Shown here piece by piece: positions 52,439 through 62,432 of a stretch of DNA of 64,000 bases (positions within the stretch are counted from its first letter, which is position 1; the number at the start of each line of letters is the position of its first letter). Source of the stretch: Xanthomonas sacchari (lineage in GTDB: Bacteria > Pseudomonadota > Gammaproteobacteria > Xanthomonadales > Xanthomonadaceae); the NCBI RefSeq assembly GCF_040529065.1, contig NZ_CP132343.1, positions 1,302,001-1,366,000 of the forward strand. Reading direction: 5' to 3'. A model generated the notes under the pieces. It saw only the letters and a list, made by a program, of their open reading frames with translations, did not search any database and had not been told where the DNA came from. A program made the position numbers and the translations under genes.

Positions 52439-53820
52439 TGAAGCGGCTCACCGGGATCTCCTCCGGCGAGTACGCGCGCCGCCGTCGACAACTGATGGAC
52501 ATGGCCGGCGAGCAGGCCATCCTGGTGCTGCCCAGCGCGCCGGAGCGGGTGCGCAGCCACGACACCCATTACCCATACCGGCAGGATTCGGATTTCTGGT
52601 ACCTGTGCGGCTTTCCCGAGCCGGACGCGGTGCTGGTGCTGGTGCCCGGGCGCCGCCACGGCGAAGCGCTGCTGTTCTGCCGCGAACGCGACCCCGAACG
52701 CGAAGCGTGGGATGGTCCGCGGGCGGGCCAGGAAGGCGCGGTCGAACGCTACGGCATGGACGATGCCTATCCGATCGACGACCTCGACGAGATCCTGCCC
52801 GGGCTGCTGGAAGGCCGCTCGCGGGTGTACTACCACTTCGGCCGCGACGTCGATTTCGACCTGAAGCTGATCGGCTGGGTCAAGCGCGTGCGCGAGCAGG
52901 TGCGGCACGGCGCGCAGCCGCCGCACGAGTTCCTGGAGCTCGGGCATCTGCTGCACGAGCAGCGCCTGTTCAAGTCGCGCGACGAGATCGCGCTGATGCA
53001 GGTCGCTGCCGACCTGAGCGTGGCCGGGCACCGCGCGGCGATGCGGCTGGCGAAGCCCGGCGTGCACGAGTACCAGGTGCAGGCCGAGATCGAGCGCGAA
53101 TTCCGCGCCGGCGACGCCTGGCCGGCCTACGGCAGCATCGTCGGCAGCGGCCACAACGCCTGCGTGCTGCACTACCGTGCCAATGCCGCGCGCCTGCGCG
53201 ACGGCGACCTGGTGCTGGTCGATGCCGGCGCGGAGTACCGCGGCTATGCCGCCGACATCACCCGCACGTTTCCGGTCAGCGGCCGCTTCAGCGCCGAACA
53301 GCGCGCGCTGCACGACCTGGTCGGCGCCGCGCATGCCGCCGCGCTGGCGCAGGCGCGCCCGGGCGTGGCCTACGAGGCCGGACACCTGGCCGCGGTGCAG
53401 ACCCTGACCGAAGGCCTGCTGCGGCTGGGGCTGCTCAAGGGCAGCGTCGAGCAGAACCTGGCCAGCGGCGACTACCGACGTTTCTATCGCCACAAGACCG
53501 GGCACTGGCTGGGCCTGGACGTGCACGACGTCGGCGACTACCGGCTGGCCGGCGAATCGCGCCTGCTCGAGCCGGGCATGGTGTTCACCATCGAACCCGG
53601 CCTGTACGTGTCGCCGGACGACAAGGACGTGGACCCGAAGTGGCGCGGCATCGGCATCCGCACCGAGGACGACGTGCTGATCACCGACGACGGCCACCGC
53701 GTGCTCACCGATGCCTTGGCGCGCAGCGCCGAGGAGATCGAGGGGTTTATGGCTGGGAATGGGGAATGGGGAATAGGGAAACGGGAATGGGAAAGCGGTG
53801 ACCGTGCGCGGAAAGGTTAG
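52438..53820 (+). CDS. pepP: Xaa-Pro aminopeptidase with repeat-derived C-terminal tail
   Basis: This dinuclear-metal M24 peptidase removes N-terminal residues preceding proline. It has 460 residues: a creatinase N-domain (YPYRQDSDFWYLCGFPEPDA) and a pita-bread domain whose ligands fit (VLVDAGAEYRGYAADITRTF, HKTGHWLGLDVHD, FTIEPGLYV, GIRTEDDVLIT). The last 22 or so residues (MAGNGEWGIGKREWESGDRA...) are encoded by the G-rich GGGAATGGGGAAT repeat arm. The ancestral protein probably ended near EEIEGF, so this tail is new. The tail is not expected to affect catalysis, but that is inference. Confidence 0.95.
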   Translation: MKRLTGISSGEYARRRRQLMDMAGEQAILVLPSAPERVRSHDTHYPYRQDSDFWYLCGFPEPDAVLVLVPGRRHGEALLFCRERDPEREAWDGPRAGQEGAVERYGMDDAYPIDDLDEILPGLLEGRSRVYYHFGRDVDFDLKLIGWVKRVREQVRHGAQPPHEFLELGHLLHEQRLFKSRDEIALMQVAADLSVAGHRAAMRLAKPGVHEYQVQAEIEREFRAGDAWPAYGSIVGSGHNACVLHYRANAARLRDGDLVLVDAGAEYRGYAADITRTFPVSGRFSAEQRALHDLVGAAHAAALAQARPGVAYEAGHLAAVQTLTEGLLRLGLLKGSVEQNLASGDYRRFYRHKTGHWLGLDVHDVGDYRLAGESRLLEPGMVFTIEPGLYVSPDDKDVDPKWRGIGIRTEDDVLITDDGHRVLTDALARSAEEIEGFMAGNGEWGIGKREWESGDRARKG

Positions 53821-53878
53821 TTAGCGGCCTTTGTGCTTTTGCTGTTGCGATTCCCCATTCCCGATTCTCCATTCCCGG
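53751..53878. repeat. Paired G-rich/C-rich repeat arms between pepP and pepQ
   Basis: The left arm (53751-53793) lies inside the pepP reading frame and has four or more G-runs (GGGAATGGGGAATGGGGAAT...). The right arm (53849-53878) is C-rich and ends 9 bp from the pepQ stop codon. The pair could form the shared mRNA end of the convergent genes. Confidence 0.85.
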
Positions 53879-53887
53879 CGGCGGCCA

Positions 53888-55210
53888 TCAGGCCGCCGCA
53901 AACACCGGCCGCGTCAGGTTCTCGGGCGCGTCCGCGGTGCACACCACTTCGTCCTCGATGCGGATGCCGCCGTAGGGCTTGAACTGCGCCACCCGCGCCC
54001 AGTCGACGCTATCGCCGTGGCCGGCCTGCTTGAGGTCGTCGAGCAGCATGTCGATGAAGTACAGGCCCGGCTCGATCGTCATCACCATGCCCGGCTCCAG
54101 GGTGCGGGTCATGCGCAGGTAGGGGTGGCCGTCGGGGCGTTCGATGCGGCCGCCGCGGTCGCTGGCGGCGAAGCCGGCGACGTCGTGCACCTGCAGGCCG
54201 ATCGGATGGCCCAGGCCATGCGGGAAGAACGCGGCGCTGACGCCGGTGGCCACCGCGGTTTCCGGCGACACCTTCAGCACCCCGGCATCCCGGAGTACGC
54301 CCATCAGCGCCAGATGCGCATCCAGGTGCAGTTGCCGGTAGTCGACGCCGGCGCGCACGTGCTGGCCCATGCGCTGCTGCGCGGCGTCCACCGCGTCGAT
54401 CAGCGCCTGGAAGTCGCTGCCGCGATCGGCGGCGTAGGTGCGGGTGATGTCGCTGGCATAGCCGTGCGCGGAGGCGCCGGCGTCGATCAGGAAGCTGCGC
54501 AGCGGCGTCGGCGCCTGCCGCTGCAGTTCGGTGTAGTGCAGCACGGCGCCGTGTTCGTTCAACGCCACGATGTTGCCGTACGGCAGTTCGTTCGCGTCCT
54601 GGCCGACCGCGGCGCAGTAGGCCATGTGGATCTCGAACTCGCTGCGGCCGTCGCGGAACGCTGCCTCGGCGGCACGATGGCCGCGCACTGCCGCCTGCTG
54701 CGCCTGGCGCATCAGCGCCAGCTCGTAGGGCGTCTTGTAGGCGCGGTGGTATTCCAGGTAGTGCAGCACCTCCGCCGGGTTGTTCGGCACGTAGGCGCCC
54801 AGCGCGCTCTGCGGCTCGCCGAGGATCGCGCTGCGCGCGGCATCCGGCAGCAGCGCCAGCGCCTCGTCCGGGGTGCGGATCAGGTGGATGTCGCAGTGCT
54901 CCACCCACCAGCCACTGGGCGCGTCCGGCACCACGTGCCAGTAGTCGCGCGGCTGGTGGAAGATCACCTGCGGGCGGCGCCCGGGCGTGTACACCAGCCA
55001 GCTGTTCGGCACTCGCGTCAGCGGCAGCCAGGCCTTGAACTGCGGATTCACCGCGAACGGATAGTCGCGATCGTCGAACACCTGGTAGTGCAGGGTGCCG
55101 CTGGGGACCACCAGGTGGTCGAAGCCGCCGCGCGCCAGCGCCTCGTCGGCGCGTTGGGTCAGCGTGCGCAGGTGGTCGGGATACAGGGCGCTTGGGTCGT
55201 GCTGGGGCAT
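53888..55210 (-). CDS. pepQ: Xaa-Pro dipeptidase (prolidase type, M24)
   Basis: The 440-residue enzyme cleaves dipeptides with C-terminal proline. The N-domain has HYQVFDDRDYPFAVNPQFKA, as in PepQ. Metal ligands are in FLIDAGASAHGYASDITRTY, FFPHGLGHPIGLQVHDVAGF, MVMTIEPGLYFIDM and GGIRIEDEVV. It is a paralogue of the convergent pepP (under 30 percent by eye). The ATG at 55210 fits. Both handle proline peptides, though nothing shows co-regulation. Confidence 0.93.
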   Translation of the reverse strand: MPQHDPSALYPDHLRTLTQRADEALARGGFDHLVVPSGTLHYQVFDDRDYPFAVNPQFKAWLPLTRVPNSWLVYTPGRRPQVIFHQPRDYWHVVPDAPSGWWVEHCDIHLIRTPDEALALLPDAARSAILGEPQSALGAYVPNNPAEVLHYLEYHRAYKTPYELALMRQAQQAAVRGHRAAEAAFRDGRSEFEIHMAYCAAVGQDANELPYGNIVALNEHGAVLHYTELQRQAPTPLRSFLIDAGASAHGYASDITRTYAADRGSDFQALIDAVDAAQQRMGQHVRAGVDYRQLHLDAHLALMGVLRDAGVLKVSPETAVATGVSAAFFPHGLGHPIGLQVHDVAGFAASDRGGRIERPDGHPYLRMTRTLEPGMVMTIEPGLYFIDMLLDDLKQAGHGDSVDWARVAQFKPYGGIRIEDEVVCTADAPENLTRPVFAAA

Positions 55211-55393
55211 GGCGGCGGACTCGTTCGGCGATGCGGAAACAGGGGCGCCAGTGTGCCGGAAACGTTGCAGGCGTGCGGACGTGGGTGGACGGCGTGCGCA
55301 TGGCGTGCGTTGCCGAAGCTGCGCCGCGACGCGGGGCGTTGTCGATCCGCCGGATCTTCTTTGCGTCGAAGCGAACCGGACCCGGATGGCCGT

Positions 55394-55463
55394 CGTAGGA
55401 GCGGCTTCAGCCGTGAACGAGGCGTTCCCTGGAAGGCCGGTCTCGGCTGAAGCCGCTCCTACG
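55394..55463. repeat. REP-type palindrome (GTAGGAGCGGCTTCAGCC family)
   Basis: This is the third copy of the family, slightly diverged (GCCGTGAACG, and CTCGGCTGAAGCCGCTCCTA on the right arm). It ends 12 bp from the PilZ gene stop codon and may serve as its mRNA end. Confidence 0.83.
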
Positions 55464-55474
55464 GGTTGGTAACG

Positions 55475-55816
55475 CTAGCCGCCGGGGGCCGAGTTGATCC
55501 ACTGCCGCAGCAGGTCGCGGTGCGCGGGGGAAATGGTCAGAAAACGGAAGCCGGCCCAGGCCTGGCCCGGTGCGTGCGAGGGTTCGCTCCACAACAAATG
55601 CGCGCCGACGTCGATCTGCGCGTCGCGGTCGGCCTGCGGCATCGCGAAGCGCAATTGGTACAGCGCGTCCTCGTACAGCGGCGCCGAGGCCAGCAGCAGC
55701 ATGCCGTGTTCGGAGACGTTGCCGAGGCGGCCGACCACGGCGTCTTCCATCAGGTCCAGCACCGGCACCATGTCCGGGACCTGGCGACGTGGCGAACGGC
55801 GGGCGTCGCTGCTCAT
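55475..55816 (-). CDS. PilZ-domain protein
   Basis: This 113-residue protein has the PilZ signature in short form: RRSPRRQVPDMVPVLDLMED for the Arg box and VGRLGNVSEHGMLLLASAPL for the DxSxxG-like box (here NVSEHG), then strands to FRFLTI. The Asp-to-Asn change makes c-di-GMP binding uncertain. It overlaps the upstream DUF1631 gene by 4 bp (ATGA), so they act together. Confidence 0.85.
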   Translation of the reverse strand: MSSDARRSPRRQVPDMVPVLDLMEDAVVGRLGNVSEHGMLLLASAPLYEDALYQLRFAMPQADRDAQIDVGAHLLWSEPSHAPGQAWAGFRFLTISPAHRDLLRQWINSAPGG

Positions 55817-58197
55817 GCACCCTCCAAGGCGTCGTCGGCGGCGGGAACGCCGGCCAGGGTGCGCAACGCGCGCACCGCGGCCTGCCAGGCGCGGTCGATC
55901 AGGCGTGCGCGGTCTTCGCTGACGATGCGGGCCTGGCCCTGCGCCAGCAGCCGCGCCAATCCGTCGAGCGTGTGTTCGGCGGTCTTCTGCCCGCGCTGGT
56001 TCACGAACAGCGCGCGTTCGGTGATCGGGCTGTACCAGGACAGGCGTTGCCGCTTCAGGTCGCCTTGCTGGTTGACCACGAATTCGAACCAGGTGCCGAA
56101 CGGCAGCGTGCGCAGCCGCGCATACGCCGCCTGTTCGGCCTCGTTGCGCGGCGGCAGCGACGGGCGCTCGCCGTCCTCGCCCTGCTCGCCCAGACGGGTG
56201 CGTGCCTTCAGCCGCACGCTGAGCTCGGTGCGCGAGGTGGTGGCGTCGGTGCCGCCGGGCGTGGACAGGCGGCGGGCGATGGCCTCGGCCTCCTGCTGGT
56301 GGTAGCCCACCTGCAGCAACGCCTGGCCCACGCGTTCGGCCAGGCCGGCATCGGAGGCGCCCTCGCTGCGGCAGGTGACCTCGGCGATGCGCTCGGCCAG
56401 GCCGATGCGCTCGCGCCAAATCTCCGAATCCTCGCCCTGGCGCAGCAGGGTCAGCACCAGCACGTCGGACCAAGCCTGCTGCAACAGGGTCTGCACGAAA
56501 CCGGGCGGTTGCCGGGCGTTGCACAGCGCTTCCAGGGTGGCGGTGGCGGTCTGCTTGGCCAGTTCCAGCCGTTCCTTGCCGCGCGCGGCCTCCACGTGCC
56601 GGCGTTCGGCGATCTCCGCCTTGTGCGCCAGGCTGCGCTGCTGCGCCTGGATGTCCTGGTGGGCCTGCTCGAAGACGGTTTCGTCGCCTTCGTATTCCTC
56701 GACCACGCGGTCCACGGCCTGGTTGAGCTTGAGCAGCAGGGTCGGATCGCTGTCGTCTTCGCCCAGCCAGGTCGCGCCCGATTCGGCGACGGCGTTGAGC
56801 AGTTCCCGCGCCGGGTGGCGGCTGCGCGCGAAGAACGCCGGGTCCTGCAGCGCGGCGCGCACCAGCGGCACCTGCAGGCGTTCCAGCAGCGCCGCGGCCG
56901 GCGCGTCGGCGCGCACCTCGCGCTCGATCTCGCCGTACAGCAGGCCGAGCAGGTCGAAGGTGTCGGCCTGTTGCGGTGCAAGGGTCGCCTGCGCGCCGTG
57001 GCTGGCGCGCAGCGCCTGCAGCAGGGCGGTCTGCACGTCGCGCAGGTGGCGGCGTCCGCGCAGCCCGCCCAGGGTGCTGTGGGCCGGCGGTTGCGCCTGC
57101 AGTTCGCCCAGGGCCTGCAGCAGGCTGGCGGTCGGGACCGGGATCGCACCGGTGGCGCTCGCCGGCCGCGCCGGGAGCGTGGCGGCACCGGCGGTCGCGG
57201 TCGTGGGCGCCGTCGCGGCCGGTGCGGCCTTGGCGCGCGCTGCGGTCAACAACTGGCGCAGGGTGGCCAGGTCGGGGCCGCTGGCGGCCGGTTCCGCGGC
57301 GGCCGCCGCTACACCCGCTGGTGGCAGCGGAGTGGTGGCGGCAGGCCCCGGCGGCATGCCCATGGCGGGTGCGGCCTGGACGGGGGCAGCGCCGCCGCCG
57401 CGGGTGGCGCTGTCGGCAGGAGCCGGCGCGGTGCCCGCGGCCATGCGCGCGGTGCGGCGCGCGCCCGGCTCCACGTTGGTGCTGCGCGCCACGTAGGGTA
57501 GGTAGATCAGGCCCGGGAGTACCCCGGCGTGGGTCAGCAGCACATTGGCCCGTTCCACGATCTCGCCATAGCGCGCCAGCGCCTGGCGTTCGAAGGCGCG
57601 GTACAGCGACAACTGCGTGTCCAGCCCCAGGCCCAGCGTTTCGCCGGCGGCGCGCAGCAGCCGGCACAGCGCGTGCGGCCCCAGCGGCAACTGCTCGATC
57701 TCGAAGGCGGGCCGCGCCGCCAGCACGCCGAAGCGCTGGCCGAGCAACTGCAGCGGGATGTTGCAGCGGGTCGCCTCGCGGCGGGCGATCTCGTGCAGCA
57801 CGATGTCGCGGTCGATATCCACGTCGTCGACCAGGGTCAGCATCTGCGCCGCCGCGACCGGCCTGGCCGTGCGCGGCGTGGCGGCCGCGGCGGCCGGGCT
57901 GCGGATGCCGGCCAGCCCGGCTTCCAGGTGCGCCTGGTAGTGCGGCGCAAAGCGCCCGCGCTGCGCGCGCAGGCGCTGCGCTTCCTGGAACAGGTCCTGC
58001 TGCACCTGGCCGTTGCGGGCGCGCCCGGCCTGCTCGAGCAGGTCCTGCTCAAGTTCGTCCAGGGTCGCCTGCAGCGGCATGTCCAGGGCCTGCCACAGCA
58101 GGCTGTTCAGGGTCTGCAGGATGTCGCGCACGCGCGCCGGCAGGGCGGCGCTGGCAAGCGTCGCCGTCGGGGCCTGGAGGGTCGCAGACACGGGCAT
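55813..58197 (-). CDS. DUF1631 family protein
   Basis: The 794-residue protein has the N-terminal DUF1631 region (ILQTLNSLLWQALDMPLQAT...) and an Ala/Pro-rich low-complexity linker (about 260-350). A large helical domain with a coiled coil (ELAKQTATATLEAL, QQEAEAIARRLS) follows. The end (PFGTWFEFVVNQQGDLKRQR, RALFVNQRG) resembles a PilZ-like barrel. The family is found with PilZ proteins and c-di-GMP signalling; its role is unknown. The ATG at 58197 gives MPVSATLQ. It is followed in overlap by the PilZ gene. Confidence 0.85.
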   Translation of the reverse strand: MPVSATLQAPTATLASAALPARVRDILQTLNSLLWQALDMPLQATLDELEQDLLEQAGRARNGQVQQDLFQEAQRLRAQRGRFAPHYQAHLEAGLAGIRSPAAAAATPRTARPVAAAQMLTLVDDVDIDRDIVLHEIARREATRCNIPLQLLGQRFGVLAARPAFEIEQLPLGPHALCRLLRAAGETLGLGLDTQLSLYRAFERQALARYGEIVERANVLLTHAGVLPGLIYLPYVARSTNVEPGARRTARMAAGTAPAPADSATRGGGAAPVQAAPAMGMPPGPAATTPLPPAGVAAAAAEPAASGPDLATLRQLLTAARAKAAPAATAPTTATAGAATLPARPASATGAIPVPTASLLQALGELQAQPPAHSTLGGLRGRRHLRDVQTALLQALRASHGAQATLAPQQADTFDLLGLLYGEIEREVRADAPAAALLERLQVPLVRAALQDPAFFARSRHPARELLNAVAESGATWLGEDDSDPTLLLKLNQAVDRVVEEYEGDETVFEQAHQDIQAQQRSLAHKAEIAERRHVEAARGKERLELAKQTATATLEALCNARQPPGFVQTLLQQAWSDVLVLTLLRQGEDSEIWRERIGLAERIAEVTCRSEGASDAGLAERVGQALLQVGYHQQEAEAIARRLSTPGGTDATTSRTELSVRLKARTRLGEQGEDGERPSLPPRNEAEQAAYARLRTLPFGTWFEFVVNQQGDLKRQRLSWYSPITERALFVNQRGQKTAEHTLDGLARLLAQGQARIVSEDRARLIDRAWQAAVRALRTLAGVPAADDALEGA

Positions 58198-58272
58198 CCT
58201 GTGATCGCCGTTGTACTTTTCTGCGCGGTATGTAGCACGATCCGCCGCCGCAACCAAGGCGGACGGCGCGGC

Positions 58273-59502
58273 TCAGGGCAGGAACAGGGCGATGACGTCG
58301 TTGGTGAAACGCCGTCCCAGCTCGGTCGGGACGGCGTGCCCGGCGTCCACCCGCAGCCAGTCGCGGGCCTGCGCGGTGGCCAGGGCCGGGGCGATCGCCT
58401 GCAGCGGCAGGCCGGTGCGGGCGCTGAAGTCGCGCAGCGCGAAGCCGTCGTTGAGGCGCAGGGCGTTGAGCATGTACTCGAACGGGCGCCGCTCCGGCGC
58501 GATCCACTCGTCGCCGCCGATCGCCGCCGGCGTTCCCGCCGCGTCCAGGAACGCCTGCGGATGCTTGTGCTTCCAGCGCCGCAGGATGTTCTGCTCGGCG
58601 CCGGAGCTGATCTTGCCGTGCGCGCCGGCACCGATGCCGAGATAGTCGCCAAAGGTCCAGTAGTTGAGGTTGTGCGCGCAGCGGTAGCCGGCGCGCGCGT
58701 AGGCGCTGACCTCGTACTGCGCGTAGCCGGCCTCGGCCAGCAGCGCCTGGCAGCGCTCCTGCATGTCCCAGGCGTCGTCGTCCTCGGGGATGCCCTGCGG
58801 CGGCCGCGCGGCGAACACGGTGTTCGGCTCCAGGGTGAGCTGGTAGTGGCTGAGGTGGGTCGGCTGCAGCGCCAGCGCCTGCGCGATGTCGCGCTCGGCC
58901 TCGGCCAGGGTCTGCTGCGGCAGCGCGTACATCAGGTCCAGGTTGAAATTGGCGTAGCCGGCGTCCTGCGCCAGCTTCACCGCGCGCTCGGCCTCGGCGC
59001 CGTCGTGGATGCGGCCCAGCCGCTGCAGGGCCGCGTCGTCGAAGCTCTGGATGCCGAAGCTGAGGCGATTCACCCCGGCCGCCAGGTAGCGGTCGAAGCG
59101 GCCGTGCTCGGCCGTGCCGGGATTGGTCTCCAGGGTGATCTCCAGGCCTGGCGCGAAGCGCAGCCGGGCGCTGGCGGCCTGCAGGAAGCGGTCGATCGCC
59201 TCGGGCGGGAACAGGCTGGGCGTGCCGCCGCCGAAGAACACGCTGTTGACCACCCGGCCCCAGACCAGCGGCAGGTCCTGGTCCAGGTCGCGGATCAGCG
59301 CATCCACGTAGGCGTCGAACGGCAGCGCGCCCTTGGCCGCGTGCGAGTTGAAGTCGCAGTACGGGCATTTGCGCACGCACCAGGGCAGGTGCACGTAGAG
59401 CGACAGCGGCGGCGGTACCAGCGACGGGCTGTCGGCGTGCGCGGACGGGTCCGGGCAGGCGGTGCCGGGCGGGTGCTGGCAATGGTCGTGGGCGTGCGGC
59501 AT
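58273..59502 (-). CDS. hemW: HemW-type radical SAM heme chaperone
   Basis: This 409-residue radical SAM protein has an Fe-S motif in LYVHLPWCVRKCPYCDFNSH (CxxxCxxC). GGGTPS, ETNPGT and LSFGIQSFDDAALQRLGRIH follow, and a winged-helix-like C-terminus ends NDVIALFLP. HemW loads heme into respiratory proteins and was long misnamed coproporphyrinogen oxidase. The extended N-terminus (MPHAHDHCQHPPGTACPDPS) is His/Cys-rich and unusual; the true start may lie further in, near the conserved LSLYVHLPWC. It lies downstream of rdgB in an rph-VOC-rdgB-hemW series. Confidence 0.93.
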   Translation of the reverse strand: MPHAHDHCQHPPGTACPDPSAHADSPSLVPPPLSLYVHLPWCVRKCPYCDFNSHAAKGALPFDAYVDALIRDLDQDLPLVWGRVVNSVFFGGGTPSLFPPEAIDRFLQAASARLRFAPGLEITLETNPGTAEHGRFDRYLAAGVNRLSFGIQSFDDAALQRLGRIHDGAEAERAVKLAQDAGYANFNLDLMYALPQQTLAEAERDIAQALALQPTHLSHYQLTLEPNTVFAARPPQGIPEDDDAWDMQERCQALLAEAGYAQYEVSAYARAGYRCAHNLNYWTFGDYLGIGAGAHGKISSGAEQNILRRWKHKHPQAFLDAAGTPAAIGGDEWIAPERRPFEYMLNALRLNDGFALRDFSARTGLPLQAIAPALATAQARDWLRVDAGHAVPTELGRRFTNDVIALFLP

Positions 59503-59634
59503 GGCGGGCAGGAATCTGGAAACGGAGATGCGGGCGGTGCGGGCGCCGGAGGGCTCAGGGCTTGGCGCAGGGCCGCAACGCAGTCTGCGCGCGCCGCGGT
59601 GCCTGGACTGGCCAGGCACCTGCGCGCAGCGCGT

Positions 59635-60246
59635 TCATTCGGCGGGTTGCGCCGCCAGCAGGTCGGCCAGGCGTTGCTTGAGCTGCTGCAGGGCGAGGGC
59701 GCGATGGCTGATGCGGTTCTTCAGCGCCAGCGGCATCTCGGCCGCGGTCTGGCCGTGGTCCGGGTCCAGGAATACCGGGTCGTAACCATGCCCGCCCGTG
59801 CCGGCACGCGCCTGCGCGATGCGGCCGCGCCAGCGGCCTTCCACCAGCAGCGGTTGCGGATCCTCGGCATGCCGCAGCAGCACCAGCACGCAGTAGAAAT
59901 GCGCGCCGCGCTGCGCATCGGGAACATCGCGCAGCGCGTCCAGCAGCTTGTCGATGTTGGCCTGCGCATTGCCGTGTTCGCCGGCGTAGCGCGCCGAGTA
60001 CAACCCCGGCGCACCGTGCAGCGCGTCCACGCAGATGCCGGAGTCGTCGGCCAGCGCCGGCAGGCCGGTGACGCGGGCGGCGTGGCGCGCCTTGAGCAGC
60101 GCGTTCTCGACGAAGGTCAGGCCGGTTTCGTCGGCATCGCTGACGCCGAGCGTGGATTGCGCGATCAGTTCGACCCCGACGTCGTCGAGCAGGGCATGCA
60201 GTTCTTCGAGTTTGCCGGCGTTGCTGCTGGCCAGGACCAGTTTCAT
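59635..60246 (-). CDS. rdgB: XTP/dITP diphosphatase (nucleotide house-cleaning)
   Basis: This Ham1/RdgB-family enzyme removes non-canonical purine nucleotides. It has 203 residues. The start [79 protein letters not shown] and [10 protein letters not shown] are all as expected. Its ATG overlaps the VOC gene stop codon (ATGA). In E. coli it lies before hemW, as here. Confidence 0.96.
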   Translation of the reverse strand: MKLVLASSNAGKLEELHALLDDVGVELIAQSTLGVSDADETGLTFVENALLKARHAARVTGLPALADDSGICVDALHGAPGLYSARYAGEHGNAQANIDKLLDALRDVPDAQRGAHFYCVLVLLRHAEDPQPLLVEGRWRGRIAQARAGTGGHGYDPVFLDPDHGQTAAEMPLALKNRISHRALALQQLKQRLADLLAAQPAE

Positions 60247-60628
60247 GCGGTGGGCTCCAGCAGATCCCAGGTGTTGCCGTACAGATCGCGGAACACCGCG
60301 ACCGTGGCGTAGGGTTCGTGACGCGGGGCTTCCAGGAATTCCACGCCGGCGGCGAGCATCGCCGCATGGTCGCGCTGGAAGTCGTCGGTGTGCAGGAAGA
60401 AGCCGACGCGGCCGCCGGTCTGATTACCGATGCGGCTGCGCTGCGCGTCGTTGCTGGCGCGCGCCAGCAGCAGCGCCGCGCCGCGCGCATCGCCAGGCCC
60501 GACCACGACCCAGCGTTTGTGGCCCTGGTCCACGTCTTCCAGCAACTGGAATCCCAGCTTGCCGGTGTACCAGGTGATGGCCTCGTCGTAGTCGGCCACC
60601 ACCAGGGTGACCAGGGCCAGGTGCTGCT

Positions 60629-60632
<4 letters not shown>
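60243..60632 (-). CDS. VOC-family protein (glyoxalase/bleomycin-resistance fold)
   Basis: This 129-residue protein has two beta-alpha-beta-beta-beta modules: [20 protein letters not shown] and [20 protein letters not shown]. Potential metal ligands are the His in KQHLALV, His in FFLHTDD and Glu in DLLEPTA. It resembles small isomerase/dioxygenase-like VOC enzymes of unknown substrate. It is inserted between rph and rdgB, overlapping both by 4 bp. Confidence 0.9.
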
Positions 60633-61354
<722 letters not shown>

Positions 61355-61461
61355 GCAGGATTCCGGGAAGGGCGGGGCCGTGCGCGGCATGTGACCGCGT
61401 TCGGCAAGGCAGGGAAGGGCGCTAGGTTAACATCCGCCCCTTGCCCGCATTGGAACACCGC

Positions 61462-62322
61462 ATGATCCGCAGCATGACCGCCTACGCCGGCGCCGAGCGC
61501 ATCACTCCCTGGGGCACGCTGGGGTGCGAGCTGCGCTCGGTGAACCACCGTTTCCTGGAAGTGGGCGTGCGCCTGCCGGAGGAACTGCGCGCGCTGGAGC
61601 CGCAACTGCGCGAACGCGTGGCCGCGCGGATCAGCCGCGGCAAGCTCGACCTGATGCTGCGCCTGCGCGCGCCGGAAGCGGCGCAGACGCTGGCGGTGAA
61701 CGAGGCGCTGGTCGAACAGTTGGGCGTGCTCGCGCAGCGGCTGGGGGTGCGTTTCCCGCAGATGCAGGTGCAGTTCGTCGACCTGCTGCAGTTGCCGGGC
61801 GTGCTGCAGGGGCAGGCCGCCGATCCGGCGGCGCTGCAGGCGCAGGCGCTGGAACTGCTGGATGAGGTGCTGGCCGAGTTCGTCGCCGCGCGCGAGCGCG
61901 AGGGCGGCAAGCTGGCCGCGGCCATCGTCGAGCGGGTCGATGCGGTGGAACGTATCGCCGGCGAGGTGCGCACGCTGATCCCGGCCATCCGCGACGGCCA
62001 GCGCGCCAAGCTGGCGGCACGCCTGGCCGACCTGCCGCATCCGGTCGACCCCGGCCGCGCCGAGCAGGAACTGGTGCTGTGGCTGCAGAAGCTGGACGTG
62101 GACGAGGAACTGGACCGGCTCGGCAGCCACATCAAGGAACTGCGCCGGGTGCTGCGCCAGCCGGAACCGGCAGGCCGGCGCCTGGACTTCCTGCTGCAGG
62201 AGTTCAACCGCGAGGCCAATACGCTGGGCTCGAAGTCGGTGGACAGCCGCACCTCCAACGCCGCGGTGGAACTGAAGGTGCTGATCGACCAGATCCGCGA
62301 GCAGGTGCAGAACCTCGAATAG
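61462..62322 (+). CDS. yicC: YicC-family endoribonuclease
   Basis: The 286-residue protein has the YicC N-terminal domain (MIRSMTAYAGAERI, SVNHRFLEVGVRLPEELRAL, RISRGKLDLMLRL) and C-terminal DUF1732 part (LDVDEELDRLGSHIKELRRV, RRLDFLLQEFNREANTLGSK). E. coli YicC is now regarded as an RNase linked to small-RNA decay. The ATG at 61462 is chosen. The gap 61355-61461 holds the rph and yicC promoters; TAGGTT (61423-61428) may be a -10. Confidence 0.95.
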   Translation: MIRSMTAYAGAERITPWGTLGCELRSVNHRFLEVGVRLPEELRALEPQLRERVAARISRGKLDLMLRLRAPEAAQTLAVNEALVEQLGVLAQRLGVRFPQMQVQFVDLLQLPGVLQGQAADPAALQAQALELLDEVLAEFVAAREREGGKLAAAIVERVDAVERIAGEVRTLIPAIRDGQRAKLAARLADLPHPVDPGRAEQELVLWLQKLDVDEELDRLGSHIKELRRVLRQPEPAGRRLDFLLQEFNREANTLGSKSVDSRTSNAAVELKVLIDQIREQVQNLE

Positions 62323-62428
62323 CCGGGAATGGGCGATCGGGAATGGGGAATCGTCAAAGCGGGTACGATGCACCCCCAGCCCGGCTCGGCGCTGTTCCCA
62401 TTCCCCATTCCCGACTCCCCATTCCCAA
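62323..62428. repeat. Paired G-rich/C-rich repeat arms between yicC and gmk
   Basis: Arms at 62323-62352 (GGGAATGGGCGATCGGGAAT...) and 62395-62428 (C-rich) face each other across 42 bp. The left arm starts at the yicC stop, and the right arm ends 4 bp before the gmk ATG. Confidence 0.87.
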
Positions 62429-62432
62429 GAAC

